NCBI GenBank assembly: GCA_900553785.1
Contig: USES01000004.1
Coordinates: 1 to 63,877 of the forward strand
Direction of reading: 5' to 3'
Source: an uncultured Clostridium sp.
GTDB taxonomy: Bacteria > Bacillota > Clostridia > TANB77 > CAG-465
DNA length: 63,877 bases
Shown here: positions 52,823-61,206 of the stretch, one piece after another
Numbering within the stretch: position 1 is the first letter of the stretch
Layout: each line of letters begins with the position of its first letter
The notes under the pieces: generated by a model
The model's database searches: none
Seen by the model: only the letters and a program-made list of their open reading frames with translations
Told to the model about the DNA's origin: nothing
Program-made: the position numbers and the translations under genes

Positions 52823-52852
52823 AAAGGCTGGCTATACCGGCCTTTTTTATAT
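52823..52852 (+). terminator. Terminator of fapR-plsX
   Basis: AAAGGCTGG pairs with CCGGCCTTTTTT. Confidence 0.85.
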
Positions 52853-52890
52853 ATTTCAAAAAGAAAAGTGAATAATATAACTAAAAACTA

Positions 52891-52919
52891 TTGACAAAGC
52901 ATATAAAATAATAGATAAT
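52891..52919 (+). promoter_or_regulatory. Promoter of acpP
   Basis: TTGACA, a 17-nt spacer and GATAAT. Confidence 0.8.
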
Positions 52920-52952
52920 ACAAATAGTTACAAACACTTGGAGGTGAATAAG

Positions 52953-53189
52953 GTGGAAGAAGTTTTTGAAAAAGTAAAAGAAGTAATAGTTGATCAATTG
53001 GGAATTGAAGATGATGAAAAAATCACAATGGAAACCACATTTATAGATGATTTGGGAGCAGATTCACTTGACGTTGTTGAGTTGATAATTGCTTTAGAAG
53101 AGGAATTTGGTATTGAAATACCAGAAACAGAGGCTGAGAAGGTAGTTACAGTAGGAGATGTTGTAGATTATATCAATTCTGTTCAATAA
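52953..53189 (+). CDS. acpP: Acyl carrier protein
   Basis: 78 residues with the phosphopantetheine motif GADSLD (Ser38). It carries growing acyl chains for fatty-acid and phospholipid synthesis and lies next to plsX and rnc as in many Bacillota. The GTG start at 52953 follows GGAGGTG; the TTG 15 nt upstream contains that SD and is rejected. Confidence 0.96.
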   Translation: MEEVFEKVKEVIVDQLGIEDDEKITMETTFIDDLGADSLDVVELIIALEEEFGIEIPETEAEKVVTVGDVVDYINSVQ

Positions 53190-53202
53190 TTAAAGATTGT
53201 AA

Positions 53203-53229
53203 AATAACGGCTTTGCCGTTATTTTTTAA
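53203..53229 (+). terminator. Terminator of acpP
   Basis: AATAACGGC pairs with GCCGTTATTTTTT. Confidence 0.85.
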
Positions 53230-53240
53230 TATATGTACCA

Positions 53241-53269
53241 TTGATTATTTACATAAAAAATGTTAAAAT
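53241..53269 (+). promoter_or_regulatory. Promoter of rnc
   Basis: TTGATT, a 17-nt spacer and TAAAAT. Confidence 0.65.
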
Positions 53270-53287
53270 ATATGTGTTGGTGATATT

Positions 53288-53977
53288 ATGATAGATATAA
53301 AAAGTATAGAAGAGAAAATTGGTTACAATTTCAACAATAAAAAGTATTTAATATCTGCATTAACTCATAAATCATATGCTCATGATAAAAAAATGAAGGA
53401 TTTGGATTCATATAATGAGAGATTAGAGTTTTTAGGAGATGCAGTTTTAGAACATGCTATATCTATATATTTATTTAATTTAACTCCAAAGCTTACAGAA
53501 GGAGAAATGAGTAGGAAGAGATCTGAAATTGTTTGTGAGGATTCTTTATGTAGAGCTGTAAAAAAAGTAGGATTAGATAAGTATATATGTTTGGGAAATT
53601 GTGAGCTTGCAATAGGTGGCAAAAAGAATGCTGCAATACTTGCAGATATGACAGAAGCTATATTTGCGGCAGTATATTTGGATAGTGATTTTGAACATGC
53701 AAATAGCGTCATTATGAAAGTGCTAAAAGAAAATATATGTGAAGTAATGGCAAGTAATTCATTAGCTCACGATTATAAAACTAGATTACAAGAAATATTA
53801 CAAAAAAATGGAACAGTTAAAATTGAGTACATTATAGATAAGGAAGATGGAGATCCAAGAAATAAGGTATTTTATTCTTCTGTGTATCTTGATGGTAAAA
53901 AGTTGGGTGAAGGTAATGGAAGAACAAAAAAAGCTGCAGAACAAGAAGCAGCAAAACAAGCCATTGAAAGAATGTGA
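53288..53977 (+). CDS. rnc: Ribonuclease III
   Basis: 229 residues: the catalytic motif NERLEFLGDAVLE, the second acidic cluster DMTEAIFAAVYLD, then a C-terminal dsRBD ending GRTKKAAEQEAAKQAI. It cuts double-stranded RNA, including rRNA precursors. It has its own promoter downstream of acpP; the usual smc-ftsY neighbours are missing. Confidence 0.97.
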   Translation: MIDIKSIEEKIGYNFNNKKYLISALTHKSYAHDKKMKDLDSYNERLEFLGDAVLEHAISIYLFNLTPKLTEGEMSRKRSEIVCEDSLCRAVKKVGLDKYICLGNCELAIGGKKNAAILADMTEAIFAAVYLDSDFEHANSVIMKVLKENICEVMASNSLAHDYKTRLQEILQKNGTVKIEYIIDKEDGDPRNKVFYSSVYLDGKKLGEGNGRTKKAAEQEAAKQAIERM

Positions 53978-54002
53978 TATTAAAATAGATTTGACTCACA
54001 AA

Positions 54003-55001
54003 ATGGGGTTGGATATTCCAAAAGAAAATAAATATATTATACCAATATTTATCCCTCATAGAGGTTGTAAAAATGATTGTGTGTTTTGCAACCAAAAAAA
54101 AATTAGCGGTGAAATGCGCACTGTTACACCTGATGATGTTGAACAAGAAATAATAATGTGGTTAAGAAACTTTAGGGATAAAACACGTCCTGTGCAAGTT
54201 GCTTTCTTCGGGGGAAGCTTTACTGGATTGAGATTTAGCGAACAGGAAGAATTCTTAAAAGTTGCATATAAATTTATACAGAATAAAAAGATAGATAGTA
54301 TAAAACTTTCTACACGACCAGATTATATAAATGATGAGATTTTGACCTTACTTAAAAAATATAATGTTACGTGTATTGAATTAGGGGTGCAATCAATGGC
54401 AGATGATGTGCTTGATTCATCTAAAAGAGGACATACAGCAAATAGTGTAGTAGTAGCGTCAAAGCTAATTAAAAAATATGGCTTTTCATTGGGACATCAA
54501 GTAATGATAGGGCTTCCAAATAGTACAGAGGATAAAGAGGTATACACAATTAAAGAATGTTTAAAATTAAAGCCAGACGTAATTAGAATATATCCGGTGT
54601 ACGTATTAAAAGATAGTAAGCTTTATGATATGACAATTAGTGGTGAGTATATACCATTAACTTTAGATGAAGCTGTGGAAAGAACGAAAAAAGTGTATAA
54701 TGAGTGTGTTAAAAATAGCGTAAATGTTATACGTATAGGACTTCAAACTACAGAAGAAATAAATGAAGTTAATACAAATATATTAGGACCAGTTTGTGAT
54801 AATTACAAAGAAAAAGTTTTGGCTAGTATTGCAAGGGATGAAATTGTTAAAAAACTTTCTAAAATTAAAAAATATAATAAAGTGAACTTAGTCGTTCCAG
54901 ATAAAACCAAAAATTTTGTTATAGGGAATAGAAGAGAAAACATTTTATACTTAGAACAAAAAACAGATACAAAACTTTTGGTAAAAAGTAGTAAAATATA
55001 A
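54003..55001 (+). CDS. Elp3-like radical SAM protein
   Basis: 332 residues with IPIFIPHRGC leading into C22-x3-C26-x2-C29, and the FFGGSFTGL (GGSF) motif. It resembles the radical SAM half of clostridial Elp3-like proteins but lacks the acetyltransferase domain. The cofactor and substrate are unknown; tRNA modification is a guess from family. Start uncertain: the frame is open back into rnc, but ATG 54003 gives the usual short N-terminus; ATG 53916 (62-nt overlap with rnc) is an alternative, and neither has a good SD. Confidence 0.8.
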   Translation: MGLDIPKENKYIIPIFIPHRGCKNDCVFCNQKKISGEMRTVTPDDVEQEIIMWLRNFRDKTRPVQVAFFGGSFTGLRFSEQEEFLKVAYKFIQNKKIDSIKLSTRPDYINDEILTLLKKYNVTCIELGVQSMADDVLDSSKRGHTANSVVVASKLIKKYGFSLGHQVMIGLPNSTEDKEVYTIKECLKLKPDVIRIYPVYVLKDSKLYDMTISGEYIPLTLDEAVERTKKVYNECVKNSVNVIRIGLQTTEEINEVNTNILGPVCDNYKEKVLASIARDEIVKKLSKIKKYNKVNLVVPDKTKNFVIGNRRENILYLEQKTDTKLLVKSSKI

Positions 55002-55016
55002 TATAAGGACTAATAC

Positions 55017-55049
55017 AAGACCATACTAAATAGAGAGTGTGGTCTTTTT
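55017..55049 (+). terminator. Terminator-like hairpin abutting the next start codon
   Basis: AAGACCATACT pairs with AGTGTGGTCTT (11 bp, one G-T pair), then five Ts; the ATG of the YitT gene begins at 55050. Confidence 0.8.
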
Positions 55050-55913
55050 ATGGAAAAAGTATATAAAAATGTAATTAAAAATTTAGTATATATGGTAATA
55101 GGGACACTAATATCTGCATTAGCGTTAAATATATTTTTGTCACCTGCTAAAATTTCTACAGGTGGGGCAAGTGGAATAGGAGTTGTTTTATTTAACTTGT
55201 ATAAAATACCAGTTAGCGTGACAGTGCTTGCTTTAAACATTCCTCTTTTCATTATCGCTTTAAAAAGTATAGGATTCAAATTTAGTATCAATGCTATTGT
55301 TGGAACAGTGTTGTTGTCTTTAATGATACAGCTAACAACTCCTTTATCTAACATAGGGTGGTTAAATTTTTCGGATGATTTATTTTTATCTAGCATGTTT
55401 GGTGGAATTTTAATGGGTCTTGGTTTGGCGCTTGTATTTAAAGGCGAGGGAAGTACTGGTGGAAGTGATTTGCTGGCACAAATAATATACAAGAAACGTT
55501 CAACGGCCAGTATAGGACAATTATTGTTGTTAATTGATGTTGGAGTAGTAATTCTTACTATGGTTGCTTTTAAAAGTGTGTTGTATGGTCTTTATTCTGT
55601 CATAGCATTATATATTGCCAATAAAGTTATAGATGTAGTTTTTGAAGGTATAAATAGTTCTAAGTCAATAAATATAATAACTAAGAAAGATAAAGAAATA
55701 GCTGATGAGATTATTAAGAGATTAGATAGAGGTGTAACTACTAATGTTTGTACTGGAAGATATACAAATAGTCAGTATGTACATATAGTAACAATAGTCG
55801 AAAATTCTCAAGTACAAACTGTAAAGAGTATTGTTAAGTCGATTGATTCAAAAGCTTTTATGTATATAATGCCTTCTCAAGAAATATTCGGAACTGGTTT
55901 TAAAAAATATTAG
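55050..55913 (+). CDS. YitT family membrane protein (DUF161/DUF2179)
   Basis: 287 residues: five or six membrane helices containing STGGASGIG and GEGSTGGSDLLAQII, then a DUF2179 C-terminal domain with TGRYTNSQYVHIVTIVE. Function unknown; a transporter role is suspected for the family. ATG 55050 comes immediately after a hairpin and T-run with no SD, but the next in-frame ATG (55092) falls inside the first helix. Confidence 0.85.
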   Translation: MEKVYKNVIKNLVYMVIGTLISALALNIFLSPAKISTGGASGIGVVLFNLYKIPVSVTVLALNIPLFIIALKSIGFKFSINAIVGTVLLSLMIQLTTPLSNIGWLNFSDDLFLSSMFGGILMGLGLALVFKGEGSTGGSDLLAQIIYKKRSTASIGQLLLLIDVGVVILTMVAFKSVLYGLYSVIALYIANKVIDVVFEGINSSKSINIITKKDKEIADEIIKRLDRGVTTNVCTGRYTNSQYVHIVTIVENSQVQTVKSIVKSIDSKAFMYIMPSQEIFGTGFKKY

Positions 55914-55991
55914 TTAATAATTGTATAATTGTCCTAAATATTATTGACTTTAAAAAAATTATATAATAAAATCCATGATGGAGGTATAATT

Positions 55992-56834
55992 ATGAAAAAG
56001 AGAGGCGTATCATTAATTGTTTTAGTAGTTACAATAATAGTACTAGCAATATTAGCAGGTGTTGTTGTAGCAAATTTAAATGATGATAAAATAATAGATA
56101 GAGCGGAAAATACAAGAGATAACAGTAATTTAAAAACTGCTGAAGATGCATTAAGTGTTGCATATACTGATTGGTCAATAAAACACCCGTTAGATGAATT
56201 AACTAGCATTAGTCAATTAGATTTTGATACGAGTATTGTACCAGAAAAATATGAAGCGGTAATTGTTGATGGAGAACCAATAATAGATATTAAGACTATT
56301 ACTGTAACTGCTGGTGATACAACTAAAGACAATTTGACATATATAAAAAGTATTTTAGAAGAAGGTTATAAATTAGGATACGAAGTACCTGAAGCTTTAA
56401 GCTCTAATTGGGTTTATACAACTGATGGGACAATTACTGCTTACAAAGGTGAAGATAAAGTAGTTATAATACCTACAGTGATAAATGGCGTTAATATTAA
56501 AAAAATAGGAGAAGATTTTGCTAAAAATAGTTTGACAACCTCAGGGACGTCGTTTATGAATTTAATTGTTTTAAATAATATAAAAGAGATACAGGCTAAA
56601 GCATTTATGAATAATAATGGAAAAATATATGTATCAAATACCGTCAAAAAAATAGCTGCTGATGCTTTATATAGTGGCAATCTAGTTTCTGGAAATACTG
56701 TGTATCTTGGATTTGTTGACTCATCAAAGTTAGGGATAACATTAAATAATAACAAAAACTTTGAAGGAAATGATTTGGATACATTTACTTGGAATGTTAA
56801 GTTGCTTGATGTTATAGATAGTTTTTATAATTAA
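55992..56834 (+). CDS. Pilin-like protein with BspA-type LRR domain
   Basis: 280 residues. MKKRGVSLIVLVVTIIVLAIL is the pilin-like anchor. The C-terminal half resembles an LRR_5/BspA repeat: VVIIPTVINGVNIKKIG, FAKNS, LNNIKEIQAKAF and VSNTVKKIAADAL. ATG 55992 follows GGAGG; the upstream in-frame ATG has no SD. A third variant of the same anchor carrying a different cargo. Confidence 0.78.
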   Translation: MKKRGVSLIVLVVTIIVLAILAGVVVANLNDDKIIDRAENTRDNSNLKTAEDALSVAYTDWSIKHPLDELTSISQLDFDTSIVPEKYEAVIVDGEPIIDIKTITVTAGDTTKDNLTYIKSILEEGYKLGYEVPEALSSNWVYTTDGTITAYKGEDKVVIIPTVINGVNIKKIGEDFAKNSLTTSGTSFMNLIVLNNIKEIQAKAFMNNNGKIYVSNTVKKIAADALYSGNLVSGNTVYLGFVDSSKLGITLNNNKNFEGNDLDTFTWNVKLLDVIDSFYN

Positions 56835-56886
56835 ATAAAAGACATATCTTCAATAGAAGGTATGTCTTTTTAGGCTTCTGTTTTCC

Positions 56887-56915
56887 TTGAGTATTACATA
56901 AAAATGTGGTAAAAT
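56887..56915 (+). promoter_or_regulatory. Promoter of trhP-tcdA
   Basis: TTGAGT, a 17-nt spacer and TAAAAT. Confidence 0.65.
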
Positions 56916-56934
56916 ATATTCTGGAGTTGATTAA

Positions 56935-58167
56935 ATGAAAAAAATAGAGTTATTAGCACCAGCAGGAAGCTTGGAAAAAGCCAAAATTGCATTTTTATAT
57001 GGAGCTGATGCAGTATATGCTGGAACATCAAAACTTTCTTTAAGAAGTAGAGCAGAGATGAATACAGACACATTGTCTGAAACTATAGAGTACGCACATA
57101 GCATAGGAAAAAAAGTTTATGTTGCTATGAATATTTATGCTTATGATGAGGACTACGATGAGGTGGAAAAAGAAATTGCACACTTAAGAGATATACATGC
57201 AGATGCAATAATTGCAAGTGATGGAGGCATAATTGAGTGTATAAAGCGTATTGCACCTGACATGGAAATACACTTGAGCACTCAGGCAAATGCAACTAGT
57301 ATGCATGCTTGTAATTTCTGGTATAAAAACGGTGCGAAAAGAATGATACTTGCACGTGAATTATCTAAAGATAAAATAGAGTATATTATGAAACATAAAC
57401 CAGAGGGTATGAAAATAGAAATGTTTATACATGGTGCTATTTGTTTTGCGTATTCTGGAAGATGTTATTTAAGCCAATACTTAACAGATAGAGGAGCAAA
57501 TTGTGGCGATTGTAGTCAGCCATGTCGTTTTCAATATAAAGTATCCGCTGAGGAAGTAAACACTCCTGGAAGCATAGTTAATGTGGATTTTGATGAAAAG
57601 GGAACATATATATTTTCCTCTAAAGACTTGTGTTTAATTAAACAAATACCTACTATTATAGACATGGGAGTGGATAGTTTAAAAATTGAGGGAAGACTTA
57701 AGACAGATTACTATTTAGCTACAGTGACAAGAGTTTATAGACAAGCAATAGATGATTATGTAGCTTCGCCAGACACTTGGAATTATACAAAGTATTTAAA
57801 AGAACTAGAAAAAGTAAAGACTAGGGGAGTATCTGAATTTTATTTTACAAATCCTAAAAACCAAGATATACATGACTTTGATGGCTTTAGTGAAAATTTA
57901 TCTTATGAATACGGTGCAAAAGTATTAGAAAAACTAGACGGTAATAAGTATAAAGTAGAGATAAAAAATAAATTAAAACTTGGAGATTACCTAGAAGTGC
58001 TATCACCTAAAAGTATAGAACCACTACCATTTAACATTGAAAAATTATATGACGTAAGAACAGGCGAGCCAATGGAGGCAATAAACCCTGGAATAAAAGG
58101 ACAAGCAGTTATAATAGAGGTACCATATAAAATGGACAAAAACTGGATAATGAGGAGAAAGAAATAG
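56935..58167 (+). CDS. U32 peptidase-family protein, TrhP-type tRNA hydroxylation protein
   Basis: 410 residues: LLAPAGSLEKAKIAFLYGADAVY is the family start, and MFIHGAICFAYSGRCYLS with CGDCSQPCR holds the conserved cysteines. TrhP (YegQ/YrrO) works on the 5-hydroxyuridine step of tRNA U34 in other bacteria; the family also includes rRNA enzymes, so the substrate is by homology only. Its stop overlaps the GTG of tcdA. Confidence 0.85.
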   Translation: MKKIELLAPAGSLEKAKIAFLYGADAVYAGTSKLSLRSRAEMNTDTLSETIEYAHSIGKKVYVAMNIYAYDEDYDEVEKEIAHLRDIHADAIIASDGGIIECIKRIAPDMEIHLSTQANATSMHACNFWYKNGAKRMILARELSKDKIEYIMKHKPEGMKIEMFIHGAICFAYSGRCYLSQYLTDRGANCGDCSQPCRFQYKVSAEEVNTPGSIVNVDFDEKGTYIFSSKDLCLIKQIPTIIDMGVDSLKIEGRLKTDYYLATVTRVYRQAIDDYVASPDTWNYTKYLKELEKVKTRGVSEFYFTNPKNQDIHDFDGFSENLSYEYGAKVLEKLDGNKYKVEIKNKLKLGDYLEVLSPKSIEPLPFNIEKLYDVRTGEPMEAINPGIKGQAVIIEVPYKMDKNWIMRRKK

Positions 58168-58874
58168 TGGAAGTATTTGAAAATATAGATGTTGAGCCTA
58201 TGTTTAATAGAACAAAATTGCTGTTTGGTGAACCAAACTTACAAAAAATAAGACATGCCAATATATGTATATGTGGTGTTGGTGGAGTAGGCTCATACGT
58301 CTTAGAGGCAATTTGCAGAATGGGAGTAGAAAGTATTACTGTAATAGATAAAGATAAGGTAGATGCTTCTAATATAAATAGGCAACTAGTAGCATCATGG
58401 TGTACCGTTGGTATGGAAAAAGCAGAAGTGGCTAAAGTTCATATTGAGACAATAAGCCCTAAAACAAAAGTTAATGCAATAGTAGACTATATAGATGTAG
58501 CTAATGTAGAAAAATATATAACAGGTGATTTTGATTACGTTATAGATGCAATAGACAGCATTGCTTCAAAAATCGCTATAATTAAAAGATGTAAAGAATT
58601 AAATATTCCAGTTATTTCTTCAATGGGAATGGCAAATAAATTAGACCCTTTAAAAATAAAGGTAGCAGATATATCTAAAACAACTGTATGTCCACTTGCA
58701 AGAATTATAAGGAAAAAACTAAAAGAATTAAATATAAAGGACGTAAAAGTTGTGTATTCTGAAGAAGAACCAATAAAAAATGAAAGTAATATATTGGGAA
58801 GCGTACCTTTTGTACCATCTGTTGGTGGACTTGTAATAGCGTCTGAAGTAGTAAAGGATATAATAAATAGGTAA
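58167..58874 (+). CDS. tcdA: tRNA threonylcarbamoyladenosine dehydratase
   Basis: 235 residues of the ThiF/MoeB family: the ATP loop GVGGVGS at 37-43, then D-x-DKVDASNINRQ. TcdA cyclises t6A37 of tRNA. GTG start sharing a base with the trhP stop (TAGTG). A pair of tRNA-modification genes. Confidence 0.92.
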   Translation: MEVFENIDVEPMFNRTKLLFGEPNLQKIRHANICICGVGGVGSYVLEAICRMGVESITVIDKDKVDASNINRQLVASWCTVGMEKAEVAKVHIETISPKTKVNAIVDYIDVANVEKYITGDFDYVIDAIDSIASKIAIIKRCKELNIPVISSMGMANKLDPLKIKVADISKTTVCPLARIIRKKLKELNIKDVKVVYSEEEPIKNESNILGSVPFVPSVGGLVIASEVVKDIINR

Positions 58875-58875
58875 T

Positions 58876-58908
58876 ATAAAAACCAGCATTATGCTGGTTT
58901 TTATTATT
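58876..58908. terminator. Terminator, probably bidirectional
   Basis: AAAACCAGCA pairs with TGCTGGTTTT. Confidence 0.85.
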
Positions 58909-59428
58909 TATCTGAATATACGAAAAATGAATCTATTTTAGATTTTGCATATTCATTATTATTTGATACGATGTAAATCAAATAATTATCATAAGATATT
59001 TTTGAGTAATTTTGAACAAGTTGAGCTTGATTTTTATCAGTTCCTTCCCATCTTTTTTCTAAGTAATCCATATATTCTAATACACTTGCTTCTATTAGTG
59101 ATTTGCTACCTTTTTTTAGTCTTAATACTAAAAATGTTGTAGCATCATTTGTAGAAGTCATTACAGAATAACCTTCTAAGTATTGAGGTTCAATTCCCAT
59201 AACATACTTTAAAGTTTCTTCGTCTACATCTTTTAAATCATTAAATAATAGCTCTTCAGATTTATCGTCTTTTTTTAATGAAAGTAAATATTTTTTTACT
59301 TCATCTACTGTTTTATCATGAAAATATGGTACAGTTTCTTTACTAGGTTCCAATGCTAGTATTAAAAGGGAAGATATGACTATAACTATTATAGATAATA
59401 CAATTGCAGATATTGTTTCTGATTTCAT
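58904..59428 (-). CDS. DUF4358-like exported protein
   Basis: 174 residues: a signal anchor (about 5-26) and a small extracytoplasmic domain. LKYVMGIEPQYLEGYSVMTSTNDATTFLVLRLK and YLIYIVSNNNEYAKSKI follow the same order as the DUF4358 protein at 17604-18083, but more diverged. ATG 59428 has AAGGAG upstream. It stands alone, with a promoter that contains an operator-like palindrome. Confidence 0.72.
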   Translation of the reverse strand: MKSETISAIVLSIIVIVISSLLILALEPSKETVPYFHDKTVDEVKKYLLSLKKDDKSEELLFNDLKDVDEETLKYVMGIEPQYLEGYSVMTSTNDATTFLVLRLKKGSKSLIEASVLEYMDYLEKRWEGTDKNQAQLVQNYSKISYDNYLIYIVSNNNEYAKSKIDSFFVYSDK

Positions 59429-59457
59429 TTTTTATCGCTCCTTAAGAATATACTAAG

Positions 59458-59486
59458 ATAATACAACAATTGTCGTATAAAGTCAA
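59458..59486 (-). promoter_or_regulatory. Promoter with palindrome in the spacer
   Basis: On the minus strand: TTGACT (59486-59481), a 17-nt spacer and TATTAT (59463-59458). The near-perfect palindrome 59461-59478 (ATACAACAATTGTCGTAT) fills the spacer and touches the -10 box. Confidence 0.7.
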
Positions 59487-59525
59487 TTATTGTTATAATA
59501 TTTGTTAAAAAAATAATAGTCACAC

Positions 59526-59555
59526 TTGACAATACATATTATGCTGTGTTACAAT
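59526..59555 (+). promoter_or_regulatory. Promoter of tRNA-Arg
   Basis: TTGACA, an 18-nt spacer and TACAAT, 12 nt before the tRNA. Confidence 0.75.
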
Positions 59556-59567
59556 AATAATTGTGAT

Positions 59568-59644
59568 GTTGCTGTAGCTCAGTAGGATAGAGCAACAGCC
59601 TTCTAAGCTGTGGGTCGGACGTTCGAATCGTCTCAGCAACACCA
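59568..59644 (+). tRNA. tRNA-Arg (anticodon TCT)
   Basis: 77 nt. Acceptor GTTGCTG pairs with CAGCAAC, anticodon loop CTTCTAA, CCA encoded. Confidence 0.97.
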
Positions 59645-59648
59645 ATAA

Positions 59649-59682
59649 GAAAACCTAGGATTGATTTCCTAGGTTTAATTTT
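59649..59682. terminator. Terminator of tRNA-Arg
   Basis: AAACCTAGGA pairs with TCCTAGGTTT, then AATTTTT. Confidence 0.85.
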
Positions 59683-60611
59683 TACTTATCTTTTAATATT
59701 TCTTTAGCAGCTCCTAATGCTCCAAAAGCAGCACTTGTATCGAATGGAATAAATACTTTGTTTGCAGTTCCGTTTGACACTTTTTCAAGAGATTCTAATG
59801 CTTTTAATGTAACCAATTCTTTGCTTGGTTTAGATTTCATTATAGCTCCATAAACTGCTTCTATTTCTTGTGCTTTAGCTTCAGCCATCTTTTTTAATGC
59901 TTCTGCAGTACCCTCTGCTTCAAGTATTTTAGCTTCTCTAATACCTTGAGCTCTTCTAATACTTGTTTCACGTTCTGCTTCTGCAGATAATATAGCAGCT
60001 TCTTTTTTACCTTCAGCATGTGTTATATCTGCTTGCCTTGCACCCTCAGCTTCAAGAATAACAGCTCTTTTATTCCTTTCTGCATTCATTTGCTTTTCCA
60101 TTGCATCACGAATATCTTTTGGTGGGTTGATGTCTTTAATTTCAACTCTATCTATTTTACATCCCCATTTATCTGTTGCTTCATCAAGTATTTGTCTTAG
60201 TTGAGTGTTTATTACATCTCTTGAACTAAAAGTACTATCTAAGTCCATTTTACCAACTATATCACGTATTGTAGTTATTGCTAGATATTTTATACCTTCA
60301 CGTAAGTTCTCTATTTCGTATACTGCTTTAACAGGATCACTAATTTGGTAGAACACAACTGTGTCAATTGTTATTGTAACATTATCTTTAGTTATAACAT
60401 TTTGAGGCTCTACATCCATTGTTTGTTGTTTTAAACTTACAACAGATCTAACATTGTCTACGAAAGGTAATATTACATTAAGACCAGCATCAGCTACTTT
60501 ATAAAATTTACCAAATCTTTCGATTATGTATACGTGGGCTTGCCTAACTACTTTGATAGAAAACATAGCTATTATTATAACAACAGCCATTATAATTAAA
60601 ACTACTGTCAT
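59682..60611 (-). CDS. SPFH/band-7 protein (QmcA/paraslipin type)
   Basis: 309 residues: one N-terminal membrane helix, an SPFH domain (VDVEP-x-NVITKDNV and YEIENLREGIKYLA), then a long Ala/Glu-rich coiled coil (about 170-260). Proteins of this type form membrane-bound oligomers with an NfeD partner; nfeD lies just upstream (3-nt gap). Start ATG at 60611 after AGGAGG. Confidence 0.94.
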   Translation of the reverse strand: MTVVLIIMAVVIIIAMFSIKVVRQAHVYIIERFGKFYKVADAGLNVILPFVDNVRSVVSLKQQTMDVEPQNVITKDNVTITIDTVVFYQISDPVKAVYEIENLREGIKYLAITTIRDIVGKMDLDSTFSSRDVINTQLRQILDEATDKWGCKIDRVEIKDINPPKDIRDAMEKQMNAERNKRAVILEAEGARQADITHAEGKKEAAILSAEAERETSIRRAQGIREAKILEAEGTAEALKKMAEAKAQEIEAVYGAIMKSKPSKELVTLKALESLEKVSNGTANKVFIPFDTSAAFGALGAAKEILKDK

Positions 60612-60614
60612 GTT

Positions 60615-61061
60615 TTATTCCTCCTCTATTTTACTAACTAACAGTTTTACTCCATCTATGCCATTTACTTTTACAAGACTATCTTTTGGAATAACAATAT
60701 TGCTTTCTGTTATCGCTGTCCATATTTCTCCAGATACTTTTACTTGACCCGGAACAAGATCGCTATTTATATCTTTAATGACTACAGCTGTTTTACCTAT
60801 TAGTGCGTTTGAATTTGTTGAAGTGTCATTAGATTTAAATATCTTTTTTATTAAAGGCCTTATAAATATTATCATAAGAGTTGTAGTAACCGCAAATGAT
60901 ATAATTTGAACTGTGGTGCTGAAATTAAATAGTGCGAGTAAAAAAGATATAAAAGCAGCAATTCCAGGTAAAAATAATAAAAAGCTTACTGTAAATATTT
61001 CTGCAACAAAACAAATTCCGCTTATTATTAGCCATATTGCTTCATTAGACATAAAAGACAT
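60615..61061 (-). CDS. NfeD-family membrane protein
   Basis: 148 residues: three membrane helices and a C-terminal OB-fold domain (TAVVIKDINSDLVPGQVKVSGE). Partner of the SPFH protein. ATG 61061 lies after GGAGGTGA; an upstream in-frame TTG is rejected. Confidence 0.9.
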   Translation of the reverse strand: MSFMSNEAIWLIISGICFVAEIFTVSFLLFLPGIAAFISFLLALFNFSTTVQIISFAVTTTLMIIFIRPLIKKIFKSNDTSTNSNALIGKTAVVIKDINSDLVPGQVKVSGEIWTAITESNIVIPKDSLVKVNGIDGVKLLVSKIEEE

Positions 61062-61206
61062 AAAGATCACCTCCAATGATAAATTACAGTATTAAAGCTA
61101 CATAAATTATATAATAATTCGACATAAAAAGAAATACTTTTATAAAAAAAGATTGTATTATTTAGGCATTATATGTATAATCTAGATAGAAAGTATAAGG
61201 GGTTTT

